The notes under the pieces: generated by a model | Told to the model about the DNA's origin: nothing | Databases searched by the model: none | The model's input: the letters and a program-made list of their open reading frames with translations, nothing else | Shown: positions 17,815-26,845 of the stretch, piece by piece | Layout of the letters: each line of letters opens with the position of its first letter | Numbering within the stretch: the stretch's first letter is position 1 | Made by a program: the position numbers and the translations under genes | Source of the DNA: Paenibacillus albiflavus | Lineage (GTDB): Bacteria; Bacillota; Bacilli; Paenibacillales; NBRC-103111 | Assembly: GCF_004344915.1 (NCBI RefSeq) | Contig: NZ_SKFG01000002.1 | Span: 1-64,000, forward strand | DNA length: 64,000 bases | Direction of reading: 5' to 3'

Positions 17815-18693
17815 ATGAAGAAGTTTAAGAAATTTTATGTTGAGATTACGAGCATTTGTAATCTTGCTTGCAGTTTTTGCCCACAAACACAGCGTAAAGC
17901 GAATTTTATAAGCATAGAAGATTTTACCCATAGATTGGATGAAATTAAGCCTTATACCGATTACATCTATTTGCATGTAAAAGGTGAGCCGCTTATGCAT
18001 CCAAAGATCGATCAATTGCTGGATATTGCGCATGACAAAGGCTTTAAGGTAAATATTACTTCCAACGGTACTCTGCTTCATAAGGTAAAGGATAAGATTC
18101 TGCTCAAGCCAGCCATCAGACAAATGAATTTCTCTCTTCACAGCTTTGACGGGCATGAAGGCTCGGAGGACAAGGAAGGGTATGTACGTAAAGTGCTTGA
18201 TTTTGTCAAAGAAGCAAATGAGCAGACGAATATGATTATCTCTTTGCGGTTGTGGAATCTAACGCAGGATAATATGACGAATACAGAGCGGAATCGAAAC
18301 CGCGAAATACTATCCCTAATCGAAAATGATTTTAATCTCGATTATCGAATAGAAGAGAAGGTCGCTCCAGGAAGCGGACTTAAGCTTACAGATCGGGTAT
18401 ATTTGAATCAGGATCATGAATTCCAGTGGCCTGATTTGAAGGCGCCAGAGGATGATGGCAAAGGCTTCTGCTATGCACTTCGCACGCAAGCGGGGATACT
18501 CGTAGATGGAACGGTTGTACCTTGCTGTCTTGATGGTGAGGGTGTCATTAATCTGGGAAACGTGCATCGTCAGCCTTTCTCTGAAATTATTGAGGGTGAA
18601 CGTGCTACTCAGATTGTTGATGGATTCTCCAGAAGAGAAGCAGTTGAGGAATTATGCAGAAAATGCGGCTATCGGCAACGATTCGGCAAATAA
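17815..18693 (+). CDS. Radical SAM protein with SPASM-like C-terminus
   Basis: 292 residues. The CNLACSFC motif supplies Cys15, Cys19 and Cys22 for the SAM-binding iron-sulfur cluster. A C-terminal domain carries GFCYALRT, VVPCCLDGE and LCRKCGYR, likely auxiliary-cluster ligands. No RiPP precursor or dehydrogenase partner is next to it, so the substrate is unknown. Start ATG at 17815; the upstream sequence offers only a weak ribosome site. Confidence 0.8.
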   Translation: MKKFKKFYVEITSICNLACSFCPQTQRKANFISIEDFTHRLDEIKPYTDYIYLHVKGEPLMHPKIDQLLDIAHDKGFKVNITSNGTLLHKVKDKILLKPAIRQMNFSLHSFDGHEGSEDKEGYVRKVLDFVKEANEQTNMIISLRLWNLTQDNMTNTERNRNREILSLIENDFNLDYRIEEKVAPGSGLKLTDRVYLNQDHEFQWPDLKAPEDDGKGFCYALRTQAGILVDGTVVPCCLDGEGVINLGNVHRQPFSEIIEGERATQIVDGFSRREAVEELCRKCGYRQRFGK

Positions 18694-18714
18694 CTATATA
18701 GAATGAAAAGAGAG

Positions 18715-18778
18715 AAACCATCCTTAAGTGACAATCGTGTTGAAATGCAATTTCGAGACACGTCCTAAGGGATGGTTT
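18715..18778. terminator. Composite hairpin between convergent genes
   Basis: Outer arms AAACCATCC and GGATGGTTT (9 bp). Within the loop CGTGT pairs with ACACG and AAAT with ATTT, so a branched or extended stem is possible. It lies between the radical SAM gene and the leftward HxlR gene. A likely two-way terminator, although the T-run is short. Confidence 0.5.
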
Positions 18779-18786
18779 GCTTATTT

Positions 18787-19104
18787 TCATTTTCTTGATT
18801 TATATTCCGTTCCCCAATGGACTAGCGCATCGAGCACGGACTTTAAACTATACCCTGTTTCGGTAAGGGTATATTCTACTCTTGGCGGTACTTCAGCATA
18901 TACTTTGCGGGTCACAAGACCATTCTCTTCCATTGCACGTAAGTTAGTTGTGAGCACCTTCTGCGAAATATCGCCCACGGATTTCTTTAACTCACCGAAT
19001 CTTCTTGTACCATCCAATAAATCTCGTATGATGAGCACTTTCCATTTATCTCCTATTAGCTGCAGGGTTGTTTCGACGGGACATACCGGGAATTTTTCTG
19101 ACAT
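18787..19104 (-). CDS. HxlR-family winged-helix regulator
   Basis: 105 residues. CPVETTLQLIGDKWKVLIIR is the family start, with RRFGELKKSVGDISQKVLTT as recognition region and ENGLVTRKVYAEVPPRVEY as wing. HxlR regulators such as YodB sense redox or aldehyde stress through a conserved N-terminal Cys; one is present in CPVE. Divergent from the oxidoreductase at 19271, which it probably controls. Confidence 0.88.
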   Translation of the reverse strand: MSEKFPVCPVETTLQLIGDKWKVLIIRDLLDGTRRFGELKKSVGDISQKVLTTNLRAMEENGLVTRKVYAEVPPRVEYTLTETGYSLKSVLDALVHWGTEYKSRK

Positions 19105-19159
19105 GAATAGACCTCCTTAACTCCTTGATCCTACACAATGGTATCCTTAAGGTAACTAC

Positions 19160-19189
19160 GGCACTTTAAAGTGCTTACTTTACATAAGT
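19160..19189. promoter_or_regulatory. Candidate HxlR operator
   Basis: Contains a perfect 14-bp palindrome GCACTTTAAAGTGC at 19161-19174 followed by ACATAAGT (19182-19189) in the gap between the HxlR gene and its divergent neighbour. A related GGCACTTT...ACATAAGT arrangement recurs at 26846-26871 before the second HxlR gene. Confidence 0.5.
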
Positions 19190-19270
19190 TCCTTACTATA
19201 TCATTATAGAATTATAAACAGCAGTTAATCAAATGTTAGACAATAGAGCAAAATACAGGAGGTATTTAGA

Positions 19271-19906
19271 ATGAAAATCGCAGTTATTGGAGCAACAGGT
19301 AAATCAGGTAATTTAATCGTACAAGAGGCACTTTCAAGAGGGCATGAAGTAACAGCAATCGTACGTGATGCACGCAAATTAGGTGAAACGAAAGTGAACG
19401 TACTTGAAAAAGATTTGTTCGATCTTACATTTGATGATCTTCAAGATCAAGATGTCATTATCGACGCATTTGCAGCTTGGACGCCAGATACGTTAGTTCT
19501 GCATCAAACATCGCTTAAATATTTGGCTGATGTACTGAGCGGGAAACCAAACCGTTTACTAGTTGTTGGTGGAGCGGGCAGTTTATATGTAAATCCTGAG
19601 CACACCGTTCGTTTATTAGATACTCCTGATTTTCCAGATGCATACAAAGCGTTGGCCAGCAATATGGGAAAAGGTTTGGATGCACTTAAGCTTAGATCGG
19701 ACGTAAACTGGACTTATGTAAGCCCAGCGGCTGCTTTCGTTGCAGACGGAGAACGTACGGGTTCATACAAAGCAGGCGGCGAAGAACTAATTGTGAATAG
19801 CCAAGGTGAAAGTGTCATTAGCTATGCAGATTATGCAATTGCTATGATCGATGAAGCTGAGAATGGCAACCATATCCGCGCTCGTTTTACAGTAGTATCG
19901 AAGTAA
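19271..19906 (+). CDS. NAD(P)-binding oxidoreductase (NmrA/YwnB-like)
   Basis: 211 residues. Atypical short-chain dehydrogenase with the nucleotide loop GATGKSGNLIVQEAL at the N-terminus and WTYVSPAAAF later; the classical YxxxK is not obvious. Proteins of this kind are often paired with an HxlR regulator, as here. RBS AGGAGG before the ATG. Substrate unknown. Confidence 0.82.
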   Translation: MKIAVIGATGKSGNLIVQEALSRGHEVTAIVRDARKLGETKVNVLEKDLFDLTFDDLQDQDVIIDAFAAWTPDTLVLHQTSLKYLADVLSGKPNRLLVVGGAGSLYVNPEHTVRLLDTPDFPDAYKALASNMGKGLDALKLRSDVNWTYVSPAAAFVADGERTGSYKAGGEELIVNSQGESVISYADYAIAMIDEAENGNHIRARFTVVSK

Positions 19907-19931
19907 TCTCTTTATGAAAATAGCAGATAAG

Positions 19932-19966
19932 AAAATGACCATTATAATCACAATGGTCATTTTTTA
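19932..19966 (+). terminator. Intrinsic terminator
   Basis: AAAATGACCATT pairs with AATGGTCATTTT around an 8-nt loop and continues as TTTTATTAT after the oxidoreductase gene. Confidence 0.8.
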
Positions 19967-20113
19967 TTATGTCATAAATATGAATTTTATAAAATGTTTA
20001 CATAAATGATACACAACATATTAATTATGATATACAATATAAATAAATAAACATGTTTTATATAGAGATTATCACGATATTATTCTCATTTAAACTCGGA
20101 AGGAATGGATCGC

Positions 20114-21685
20114 ATGTGCGCAATGATTATGCAGAATCGAGCCACTAAAGAAGTGCATCATAATCTATCTGTGTCTCAATTAGTAGAAAAGGCACTTGAA
20201 CGAAATGAAGGTACTCTTGCTTCTACAGGAGCCTTGTGCGCACTGACAGGCAAGTATACGGGTAGATCTCCTAAGGATAAGTTCATTGTAGACGAACCTT
20301 CAGTGACAGAGCATATTGCATGGGGAAATGTGAATCAGCCGATATCGGAGGAAGTGTTCGATAAGCTGCATGCAAAAGTTCAACTCTATATGGTGGATAA
20401 AGAGCTGTTCGTTTTTGACGGCTATGCGGGGGCAGATCCGGCTTATCGCTTGCCAATCCGCGTCATTAATGAGTATGCTTGGCATAATTTATTTGTCCAT
20501 CAGCTATTTGTTCGTCCAACGGAGTCGGAATTAGCTGCACATATTCCTGAATTTACGGTAATTTCAATGCCTGGATTCAAATCTAATCCAATACTGGATG
20601 GTACGAATTCAGAAGCGTTCATTTGTGTTTCTTTTGATAAGAAGATCGTTCTGATTGGTGGAACTGAGTATGCAGGCGAAATGAAAAAGTCAATTTTCAG
20701 TATTTTGAATTATCTTTTGCCGTTTAATCAGGTAATGCCTATGCACTGCTCTGCAAATGTGGGAACAAAGGGAGATACAGCGCTATTCTTCGGATTGTCA
20801 GGCACAGGCAAAACGACGCTTTCGGCTGATCCCAATAGACATCTGATCGGTGATGATGAGCATGGATGGTCGAATCAAGGGGTGTTTAATTTTGAAGGTG
20901 GATGTTATGCCAAGTGTATCGGTCTCTCAGAAGAGAAGGAACCGCAGATTTGGCAAGCGATCCGTCATGGGGCTGTCCTTGAGAATGTCGTACTCGATGC
21001 TGAAACAGGTGTAGCGGATTATAACAGCAATGCTTTAACTGAGAATACGCGTGCTGCGTATCCAATTGATTATATAGATGGTGCCATGATACCAGGTGTG
21101 GCAGGACATCCTAACGTTATTATTTTCCTAACTGCTGACGCATTCGGGGTATTACCGCCAATCTCTAGGCTTACGAAGGAACAGGCCATGTACCACTTCT
21201 TATCGGGATACACTTCGAAGCTTGCAGGGACCGAAAGAGGGGTAACTGAGCCTGAAGCAACGTTCTCAACATGCTTTGGTTCGCCATTCCTACCGTTGAA
21301 TCCGAATGTTTATGCGAATATGCTTGGGGAAAAGATTGATCAGCATGGAGCAAGAGTCTATCTTGTGAACACAGGTTGGACGGGAGGGCCATATGGGATA
21401 GGTAAGCGAATGAGCTTAGCCTATACGCGTGCGATGGTATCTGCCGCTATTGATGGCAGTATTGAGAATTCGAGTTTTGTTCATGATCCGATCTTTAATT
21501 TATCTTGTCCAACCCAAATAACAGGAGTTCCAGCAGAAGTATTAATACCGCAAAATACTTGGGAGGATAAGCAGGCTTATTGTGATAAAGCAATGGATTT
21601 AGCTAAACGATTTGTGGATAATTTCAAGAAGTTCACGCATGTGAATGATGAGATTGTTGCTGCAGGACCGAATATCGTAGCTTAA
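20114..21685 (+). CDS. pckA: Phosphoenolpyruvate carboxykinase (ATP)
   Basis: 523 residues, full family length. Converts oxaloacetate and ATP to phosphoenolpyruvate, CO2 and ADP, the first step of gluconeogenesis. ATP loop [11 protein letters not shown] at 227-237; [10 protein letters not shown] near 48-57 binds oxaloacetate; [10 protein letters not shown] carries the metal His. The ATG at 20114 is nine bases after GGAAGGA; the ATG at 20105 is too close to that site. The upstream gap is very AT-rich, suitable for a regulated promoter, but I cannot name a site there. Confidence 0.93.
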   Translation: MCAMIMQNRATKEVHHNLSVSQLVEKALERNEGTLASTGALCALTGKYTGRSPKDKFIVDEPSVTEHIAWGNVNQPISEEVFDKLHAKVQLYMVDKELFVFDGYAGADPAYRLPIRVINEYAWHNLFVHQLFVRPTESELAAHIPEFTVISMPGFKSNPILDGTNSEAFICVSFDKKIVLIGGTEYAGEMKKSIFSILNYLLPFNQVMPMHCSANVGTKGDTALFFGLSGTGKTTLSADPNRHLIGDDEHGWSNQGVFNFEGGCYAKCIGLSEEKEPQIWQAIRHGAVLENVVLDAETGVADYNSNALTENTRAAYPIDYIDGAMIPGVAGHPNVIIFLTADAFGVLPPISRLTKEQAMYHFLSGYTSKLAGTERGVTEPEATFSTCFGSPFLPLNPNVYANMLGEKIDQHGARVYLVNTGWTGGPYGIGKRMSLAYTRAMVSAAIDGSIENSSFVHDPIFNLSCPTQITGVPAEVLIPQNTWEDKQAYCDKAMDLAKRFVDNFKKFTHVNDEIVAAGPNIVA

Positions 21686-21695
21686 GCACGATAAT

Positions 21696-21744
21696 AAGCT
21701 GTTCCATAAGTAGTGAAAGCTGCTTGATGGACAGCTTTTTTTTG
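21696..21744 (+). terminator. Intrinsic terminator
   Basis: AAGCTGTTCCAT pairs with ATGGACAGCTT (one mismatch) and is followed by a run of T after pckA. Confidence 0.75.
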
Positions 21745-21873
21745 TTTCAAGCCACATGTTTTACAATGAATCCAATATGCGATACAATTTTATTATGGGC
21801 ATAATTTCCAAATGTAGTATAGAAGATCATTTCATAAGTAGGGGTGATTGTTGTAGAAAAGGTCGGTGTTTTT

Positions 21874-22074
21874 ATGGAACAAGGCGGTGTTTTTTTGCTG
21901 TTCTGGATTAGTCTTGCATTAATCAATGCAGCTATAGCTGAGAACAAGAATCGCAGCCGTTCGTTCTGGTGCTGTCTTTCCTTGCTAGTTGGTCCATTCG
22001 CTACTTTACTTCTAGTCGTATGGGAGAAAGAGCCCGAACCGCGAATCAAGCCGAAGAAAAAGAGACTATATTAG
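21874..22074 (+). CDS. Small membrane protein of unknown function
   Basis: 66 residues from the ATG at 21874 (76 if the GTG at 21844 is used; neither has a strong ribosome site, AAAAGG lies 11 bases before the ATG). Two hydrophobic segments, at about residues 5-21 and 33-50, flank a basic loop with NRSRSFWCC. The tail is proline- and lysine-rich. Not recognised. Followed 34 bases later by a DUF6157 gene. Confidence 0.55.
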   Translation: MEQGGVFLLFWISLALINAAIAENKNRSRSFWCCLSLLVGPFATLLLVVWEKEPEPRIKPKKKRLY

Positions 22075-22108
22075 TTGATCAAATGTATAAAGGATAGGAG
22101 ATATAAGG

Positions 22109-22528
22109 ATGAATTTTAATTATTATAATACTTTTATTCAGGTAGCTGCAGACTGTCCAGTCTACCACGGCATTACGCCACAGACGAAGAAAGCTGGCAA
22201 GACCGTACCCATGATTCAATATGAATTGCTCATGGAAAATCCTTATACCTATACACAAGAAGAGCTGTACTATCAAGTACATATTAGACATAAAGAGATT
22301 CCGCTAGAAGAAGCTCAAGCAAGAAGAGATGAGATTTGGAATGAACTGTATTCCAAGCATCATGCTTGTCTAAGGGCTTGTATGCTTCCTAAGAAATATG
22401 GCTGGGGATTGCATTTTGATACGGAGGGTAGAATTGCACTCTATGGGATGGAATCTAAGGAATATGATCAATATGCACAATCAAGTGACGTTAAGCAGCT
22501 AGCCGCTATGCGAAGTAGTCGAAAATAA
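22109..22528 (+). CDS. DUF6157-type protein
   Basis: 139 residues. The start NYYNTFIQVAADCPV and the segment GKTVPMIQYELLMENPYTYT match my memory of the DUF6157 family of unknown function, as does GWGLHFDTEGRIALYG near the end. GATAGGAGA precedes the ATG. The last ~55 coding bases and the following untranslated region are duplicated at 23159-23256. Confidence 0.7.
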   Translation: MNFNYYNTFIQVAADCPVYHGITPQTKKAGKTVPMIQYELLMENPYTYTQEELYYQVHIRHKEIPLEEAQARRDEIWNELYSKHHACLRACMLPKKYGWGLHFDTEGRIALYGMESKEYDQYAQSSDVKQLAAMRSSRK

Positions 22529-22568
22529 TCCATAATAGTGTATTGATATGGTTATTAAGCCATCCTTC
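22471..22568. repeat. First copy of duplicated DUF6157 tail
   Basis: Begins ATATGCACAATCAAGTGACG and carries the last codons of the gene, its stop, and a degraded hairpin ending in AAGCCATCC. It matches 23159-23256 at most positions, with an offset of 688 bases. Together they flank the lipoprotein gene. Confidence 0.75.
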
Positions 22569-23088
22569 ACTCCACAGTAATTTCTATTATATTAGTTTTA
22601 TATTCAGTCAATTTATAATCCTTGTCTATTATCTCATATATCTCTGCTACTGCCCATATGTTGTAAATACCTTGCTTTGTAAAGCTATAGTTGTATACTT
22701 CTTTCAATGAATTCTTCTTACCTAATGTCTTAAATTTCATTAAGTCATTCGAAGTGATTGGCAGAATTTTTTGTATGATTTCAGTCTCCTTATTTTCTAA
22801 ATAGACCTTAAAAACTTTATCACCTGTTCCAATTTTATACTCTATCTCAGAGTTATTGTTAAGGGTTATTTCTAATTTTACTTCCTGATTAATCCTAATT
22901 TTATTTTTATTTATAGTTAGATTCGTATCAAATGCCAATCGGTCATTTCTATTAATTTCACTAACAGCACTTTGAATTGATTCCTCGTTATTCACAACAA
23001 CACCCCCCACTTCTTTATCATAACAACCATTTAGAACAAAAAAACAAAAACATACAACTATTAATGATTTAATTAATTTTTCTTTCAT
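22567..23088 (-). CDS. Lipoprotein of unknown function
   Basis: 173 residues. A lysine-rich start, one hydrophobic stretch and the lipobox LNGC (Cys22) predict a lipid-anchored extracellular protein. The mature part is beta-rich, including EIEYKIGTGDKVFKVYLENK, similar in style to BsuPI-like immunoglobulin-fold domains, but without motif proof. The gene is visibly more AT-rich than its neighbours and lies between copies of a duplicated gene tail, which suggests it came in by recombination. Confidence 0.7.
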   Translation of the reverse strand: MKEKLIKSLIVVCFCFFVLNGCYDKEVGGVVVNNEESIQSAVSEINRNDRLAFDTNLTINKNKIRINQEVKLEITLNNNSEIEYKIGTGDKVFKVYLENKETEIIQKILPITSNDLMKFKTLGKKNSLKEVYNYSFTKQGIYNIWAVAEIYEIIDKDYKLTEYKTNIIEITVE

Positions 23089-23158
23089 AATAGAATTACC
23101 TCGTTCCCATTTATTACAATAAACGGATGTAATTCAATTAATGTTTCAAATATCAGCC

Positions 23159-23256
23159 ATATGCACAATCAAGTGACGTTAAGCAGCTTGTAGCAATGCG
23201 AAGTAGTCGGAAATAATCCATGATGGTGACTCAGGATGGCTATATAGCCATCCTTT
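23159..23256. repeat. Second copy of duplicated DUF6157 tail
   Basis: Same sequence as 22471-22568 with scattered substitutions (for example GCAGCTTGTAGCA against GCAGCTAGCCGCT). Here no gene body precedes it, so it is a tail without a gene. Its hairpin is intact. Confidence 0.75.
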
Positions 23257-23260
23257 TTTG
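23233..23260 (+). terminator. Intrinsic terminator
   Basis: AGGATGGC and GCCATCCT form an 8-bp stem around a 6-nt loop, followed by TTTTTT. It also overlaps the last codons of the leftward membrane gene ending at 23240. Confidence 0.75.
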
Positions 23261-23653
23261 TCTTTGTATTCGTTGATTCAGCAGGGCTGGGATCACAAGA
23301 AATAAGGCATAGGCACATGACATCCAAGCCGAAAAAGCGATAATTTGTGATTCTTCTAATAAGGGGAAAATGGTTCTGTGAAAAGAGAGCGAGAACGTAT
23401 CCAGAAATAATCCAAGAATGGACCCGATGATTCCGAATCTTAATGCGGCGTGATTTGTTTTATCGAATAATACATAGATATGCGTTATTCCCCACAGCAA
23501 AACCGCTGTGCCAGCTAACAATAAGATGATACTGATTGTAAAAGAGCTTGTGCCAGGAGTATACAGAACGAATTTACCCAAAAAGATAAAAAATAGTGTT
23601 GCACATAGCCATACGCCTAATCCCCAAAGCAGCGTAAATAAATGTTTTTTCAT
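23240..23653 (-). CDS. Four-helix membrane protein (DUF5367-like)
   Basis: 137 residues with four hydrophobic segments at roughly 5-30, 38-62, 70-88 and 98-122. Length, FVLYTPGTSSF near the first loop and the basic tail recall DUF5367 proteins, which have no known activity; I am not certain of the family. Its ATG overlaps the stop of the TetR fragment by four bases, so the two were an operon. Confidence 0.6.
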   Translation of the reverse strand: MKKHLFTLLWGLGVWLCATLFFIFLGKFVLYTPGTSSFTISIILLLAGTAVLLWGITHIYVLFDKTNHAALRFGIIGSILGLFLDTFSLSFHRTIFPLLEESQIIAFSAWMSCAYALFLVIPALLNQRIQRQKRMAI

Positions 23654-24114
23654 AAATTTCCCTCCTTTGTCATCATAGAGCTTAAACCTCTGAAGAGTGT
23701 TTCGACTTCTCCGTATATGGTGTCGACAGGAAAATCCTTATGAATCAATGCCTGTACAGCTAACCCATCAACGATTGCATTGAGGAGCACTCCCCAAGTT
23801 TCAAGTGTAACTCCTTCTACAGGCGATGCTGGCCATAATCTTGCTAATTGTGCGGATAAAGTTTTATTTTCAGATTGAATGATTTGTTCCAATTGATTAC
23901 GAATGTTGGTGTTGTTTAAGCTTGAAACAAATAGCGTGAAGAATAATTTATGATAAAAGGAGTCATGTGTGCAGCGACTCTTGGCAGATTGAATAGCATC
24001 GGAAATACAAAATTCATGGTTTTCTGATAGCTTCTCCCAAGAGGTTGCGCATGAATCTTGAACAAGTTCAAGGAGCAACTGTTCCTTTGTGCGAAAATGG
24101 TAGTAAACCGTTCC
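23650..24114 (-). pseudogene. TetR-family regulator lacking the HTH start
   Basis: The frame opens with GTVYYHFRTKEQLLLEL, the end of the TetR DNA-binding domain, directly after an in-frame stop at 24115-24117. The rest reads as a normal ligand-binding domain of about 140 residues. The first 35-40 residues with helices 1 and 2 of the HTH are missing, so it cannot bind DNA as a normal TetR. A TTG at 24078 could start a shorter product with no obvious ribosome site. It probably once controlled the membrane gene behind it. Confidence 0.75.
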
Positions 24115-24118
24115 TTAA

Positions 24119-24180
24119 AAACTAGATGTTCGCGGAATATGTTTAGTAAATACTAAACAAATACTTCATATATCTAGTTT
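24119..24180. promoter_or_regulatory. Nested palindrome at the TetR breakpoint
   Basis: Outer arms AAACTAGAT and ATCTAGTTT (9 bp) and a central GTTTAGTA-AA-TACTAAAC (8-bp arms) share one axis. The inner part has the size of a TetR operator and could be the original autoregulatory site; the whole could also be a miniature element whose arrival broke the gene. Confidence 0.5.
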
Positions 24181-24254
24181 GTAGTATTGCATTTTTATAG
24201 ATGCTGCATTATTATGTCTATATATAAGATAGATATAACGGGGGTATGTTTGGA

Positions 24255-25022
24255 ATGGGAGAAATTTCAGAACTATTCTGGAATGCATCTATAGAGGAAA
24301 TGAAACAAGGTTATGTATACGATAAGGCGAACGAAGTTTATGTTTGTCTAGCGTGCGGCGAACGGTTTGAGCAAGGAAGGATTTATCAGATAGAAGATGC
24401 ATGGTACGAGGCAGAGAAATATACACGCATTCACATTGTAGATAAGCATATTTCCATGTTCAATTATCTGATCAATTTGAATAAGAAGCTTACCGGACTA
24501 ACGGATTTACAGCGCAGCTTGATTACTTTGTTTCAGAATGGCTTAAGCGATAACGAAATCGTTAAAGAGCTTGGCAGCGGCAGTGCATCGACGATTCGAA
24601 ACCATCGATTTACGCTGCGGGAAAAAATGAAGCAGGCTAAAGTATTTCTATCGATCATGGAACTGGCTGAGGAGCGCCCGAAGAATCCAGCATCCAATTT
24701 TATTTCGATCCATAGGAGGGCTACTATGATTGACGAACGTTATAACGTTACGGAAGAAGAAAACGATAAAGTATTACGACTTTATTTTAAGGAAGGCCCA
24801 GATGGCCCATTATCCGAATTTCCTCGAAAAGAGAAACGGAAAATCGTAATCCTGCGTCATCTCATTAAGAACTTTGATGCGACAAAGCGTTATACAGAGA
24901 AGGAAGTCAATGAAATTATTAAAGCGGTGTATGCAGACTTTGTCACAATCAGAAGATATTTTATCGAGTATGGGTTTATGGATCGGTTAGACGATTGCAG
25001 TGCATATTGGGTCAAATTATAG
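24255..25022 (+). CDS. DUF2087-type protein with LuxR-like HTH
   Basis: 255 residues. N-terminal CLACGE, a middle HTH (LTDLQRSLITLFQNGLSDNE...STIRNHRFTLREKMK) of the LuxR/sigma-4 kind, and a C-terminal domain with FPRKEKRKIVILRHL and RYTEKEVNEIIK typical of DUF2087. The ATG at 24255 is favoured because GGGGG lies ten bases before it; an ATG at 24246 is three codons earlier. Likely a transcription regulator of unknown target, paired with the next gene. Confidence 0.75.
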   Translation: MGEISELFWNASIEEMKQGYVYDKANEVYVCLACGERFEQGRIYQIEDAWYEAEKYTRIHIVDKHISMFNYLINLNKKLTGLTDLQRSLITLFQNGLSDNEIVKELGSGSASTIRNHRFTLREKMKQAKVFLSIMELAEERPKNPASNFISIHRRATMIDERYNVTEEENDKVLRLYFKEGPDGPLSEFPRKEKRKIVILRHLIKNFDATKRYTEKEVNEIIKAVYADFVTIRRYFIEYGFMDRLDDCSAYWVKL

Positions 25023-25053
25023 TATATGGAAATTGAGAAGGAAGGGATTAGAA

Positions 25054-25428
25054 ATGGAACAAAACAAACGTAAAGAAATGGTCGCAGCCTACATGGAGAA
25101 GAAGAAGCCCATGGGAATTATGCAAATACAGAATAAAAGCAATGGCAAGCGATTTATCGTCAGCAGCGTCAATTTAGAAGGATTAATGAATCGTGAACGA
25201 TTCATGCTTGATATGGGGAATCATGCTAATAAGGAATTGCAAAAGGATTGGAAGGAGCTTGGGCCAGATCAATTTACATTTGAGATTCTGGATCAAATAA
25301 AGCCCAAAGAGGATCAAGCCATGGATCGTCAAGGGCTTAAGAATGTGAAGGATGAATTAACATTGTTAGAGCAAATGTGGTTGGATAAGTTGCAGCCATA
25401 CGGTGATCAAGGTTATCATATAAAATAA
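25054..25428 (+). CDS. GIY-YIG-type small protein
   Basis: 124 residues. GIMQIQNKSNGKRFIVSS corresponds to the GIY-YIG start, with GNHANKELQKDWKELGPD as the following helix. The GIY-YIG hallmark tyrosines are replaced (GIM, FIV), so nuclease activity is doubtful. RBS AAGGAAGGG upstream of the ATG. It starts 31 bases after the DUF2087 gene; a pairing I have seen in related genomes. Confidence 0.7.
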   Translation: MEQNKRKEMVAAYMEKKKPMGIMQIQNKSNGKRFIVSSVNLEGLMNRERFMLDMGNHANKELQKDWKELGPDQFTFEILDQIKPKEDQAMDRQGLKNVKDELTLLEQMWLDKLQPYGDQGYHIK

Positions 25429-25440
25429 TTCACAACAACT

Positions 25441-25480
25441 AATCCGAATGGATGATGGAAACCCATCAACTATTCGGATT
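25441..25480. terminator. Stem-loop between convergent genes
   Basis: AATCCGAAT pairs with ATTCGGATT (9 bp), with an inner GATGG/CCATC stem. T-run is poor on the plus strand. Probably a two-way terminator. Confidence 0.6.
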
Positions 25481-25490
25481 ATGTATATTT

Positions 25491-26771
25491 CTATAGGCTT
25501 CTGCTTTCACTGGACTTGATACGAACGGATGATAGTGAATCGGATCGATGTGATGAAACTTCCTTGCGTTTGAAGGTATAGTAGAAATAGGCTATCGAAA
25601 TGCTCATTGCTATTGCCGAAAGCATAAAGATGAGCATATATCCATAACGATCTCCAAGGGAAACAACAAGATACATATGTAATGAACTAGCTAACCCTGT
25701 ACTAATCGTACTCATCATGAAGCCAATGCTGTTCGTCAGCCCTCGAATTTGTATATGAACCTTATCCATCATAAATTTTGACTGAATCGGCAGCATTGAA
25801 TAGTACATCGAACGAAAGAGAAAGAAGCAAGCTGCGGTAAACCAAAGATTGGTGAATATCCCTAGGATGAATAGGCACGGAATGCCGATAGCTTGGTAAA
25901 TCACGAGTGATTTCAGATCACCAAACTTGGTCGTCATTCTAGGATTGAGAAACATCATGATCATAGTGCCGAATGTTCCTGCTGCTAGTACTGAGCTTAT
26001 CATGGATGGCTCCAATAGATAGCGATTGGTCAAGAACAGACTCATAAAGGGAATCACAAGCCCGATGGCAATTCCATCAACAAATTTAATAATTCCGAAT
26101 CGGGTGATAACACCATAAGATTGCTTCGGGATGCTTCTTTTTTCACTGGCTGCCTTTGTTTGTTTGAACCCTGAGACGAACCAGAGCGGAATACAGCTCA
26201 GCATAATGAATAAGATGGACAGCAACAGAGCGATTCGGAGACTATCTTCTGTGAGCAACGTAAAATGTGTTTTTAGCTGATCAGAAATGATGCCAGAGCT
26301 GGCTGTCCCGATAAATAAAGCAAACGTACCGCTTCCGAATGCCAGACTGAACAGCCTTGTTCGTTGTTCGCTTTTGGAATATTCGGTTAATAGAGGAACA
26401 AAGATAACAACTGTAAACGCTTGCCCAATCCCCATGAACACCGACCAAACGAATAAAGCAATTGTCGTATGGACCACTACACTGCCAAGCAATCCAATGA
26501 CGAGAATAATTAAACCGATTAAGACGGTTTTCTTCGTACCCATCCGATCAGCCATCGTGCCAGCAACTATAGAGAATATCGCGTAGCAGACATATGTCGT
26601 CGTGACGATCGCACCTAAATCATAATCGCTAGTGATTACATTCAGGTATAAATTATAAAGTGCTAAATATATTCCTTGACCTAAACAGAAGAGCAAATTC
26701 CATAGTAAAATAAGCTTGATCGATGGATGACTTTGTTTGAAGAATGGCAGCCAGTTTGATGTTTGATTCAT
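25491..26771 (-). CDS. Major facilitator superfamily transporter
   Basis: 426 residues with 12 predicted membrane segments. The MFS loop 2-3 motif is visible as GTMADRMGTKKTVLIG. Start ATG at 26771 follows GGGGGAG. Divergent from an HxlR regulator, which suggests inducible drug or metabolite efflux. Substrate unknown. Confidence 0.85.
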   Translation of the reverse strand: MNQTSNWLPFFKQSHPSIKLILLWNLLFCLGQGIYLALYNLYLNVITSDYDLGAIVTTTYVCYAIFSIVAGTMADRMGTKKTVLIGLIILVIGLLGSVVVHTTIALFVWSVFMGIGQAFTVVIFVPLLTEYSKSEQRTRLFSLAFGSGTFALFIGTASSGIISDQLKTHFTLLTEDSLRIALLLSILFIMLSCIPLWFVSGFKQTKAASEKRSIPKQSYGVITRFGIIKFVDGIAIGLVIPFMSLFLTNRYLLEPSMISSVLAAGTFGTMIMMFLNPRMTTKFGDLKSLVIYQAIGIPCLFILGIFTNLWFTAACFFLFRSMYYSMLPIQSKFMMDKVHIQIRGLTNSIGFMMSTISTGLASSLHMYLVVSLGDRYGYMLIFMLSAIAMSISIAYFYYTFKRKEVSSHRSDSLSSVRIKSSESRSL

Positions 26772-26845
26772 AAAATACTCCCCCAAGAATGCAATTGTGT
26801 GAATTTACTTGTATCGTAGTTGAAGAGTTAATTCTCCTGCAAGTA

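Noticed and set aside
20114-21685. Lysine or other riboswitch before pckA
   Set aside because: The upstream gap is AT-rich without a recognisable aptamer core.
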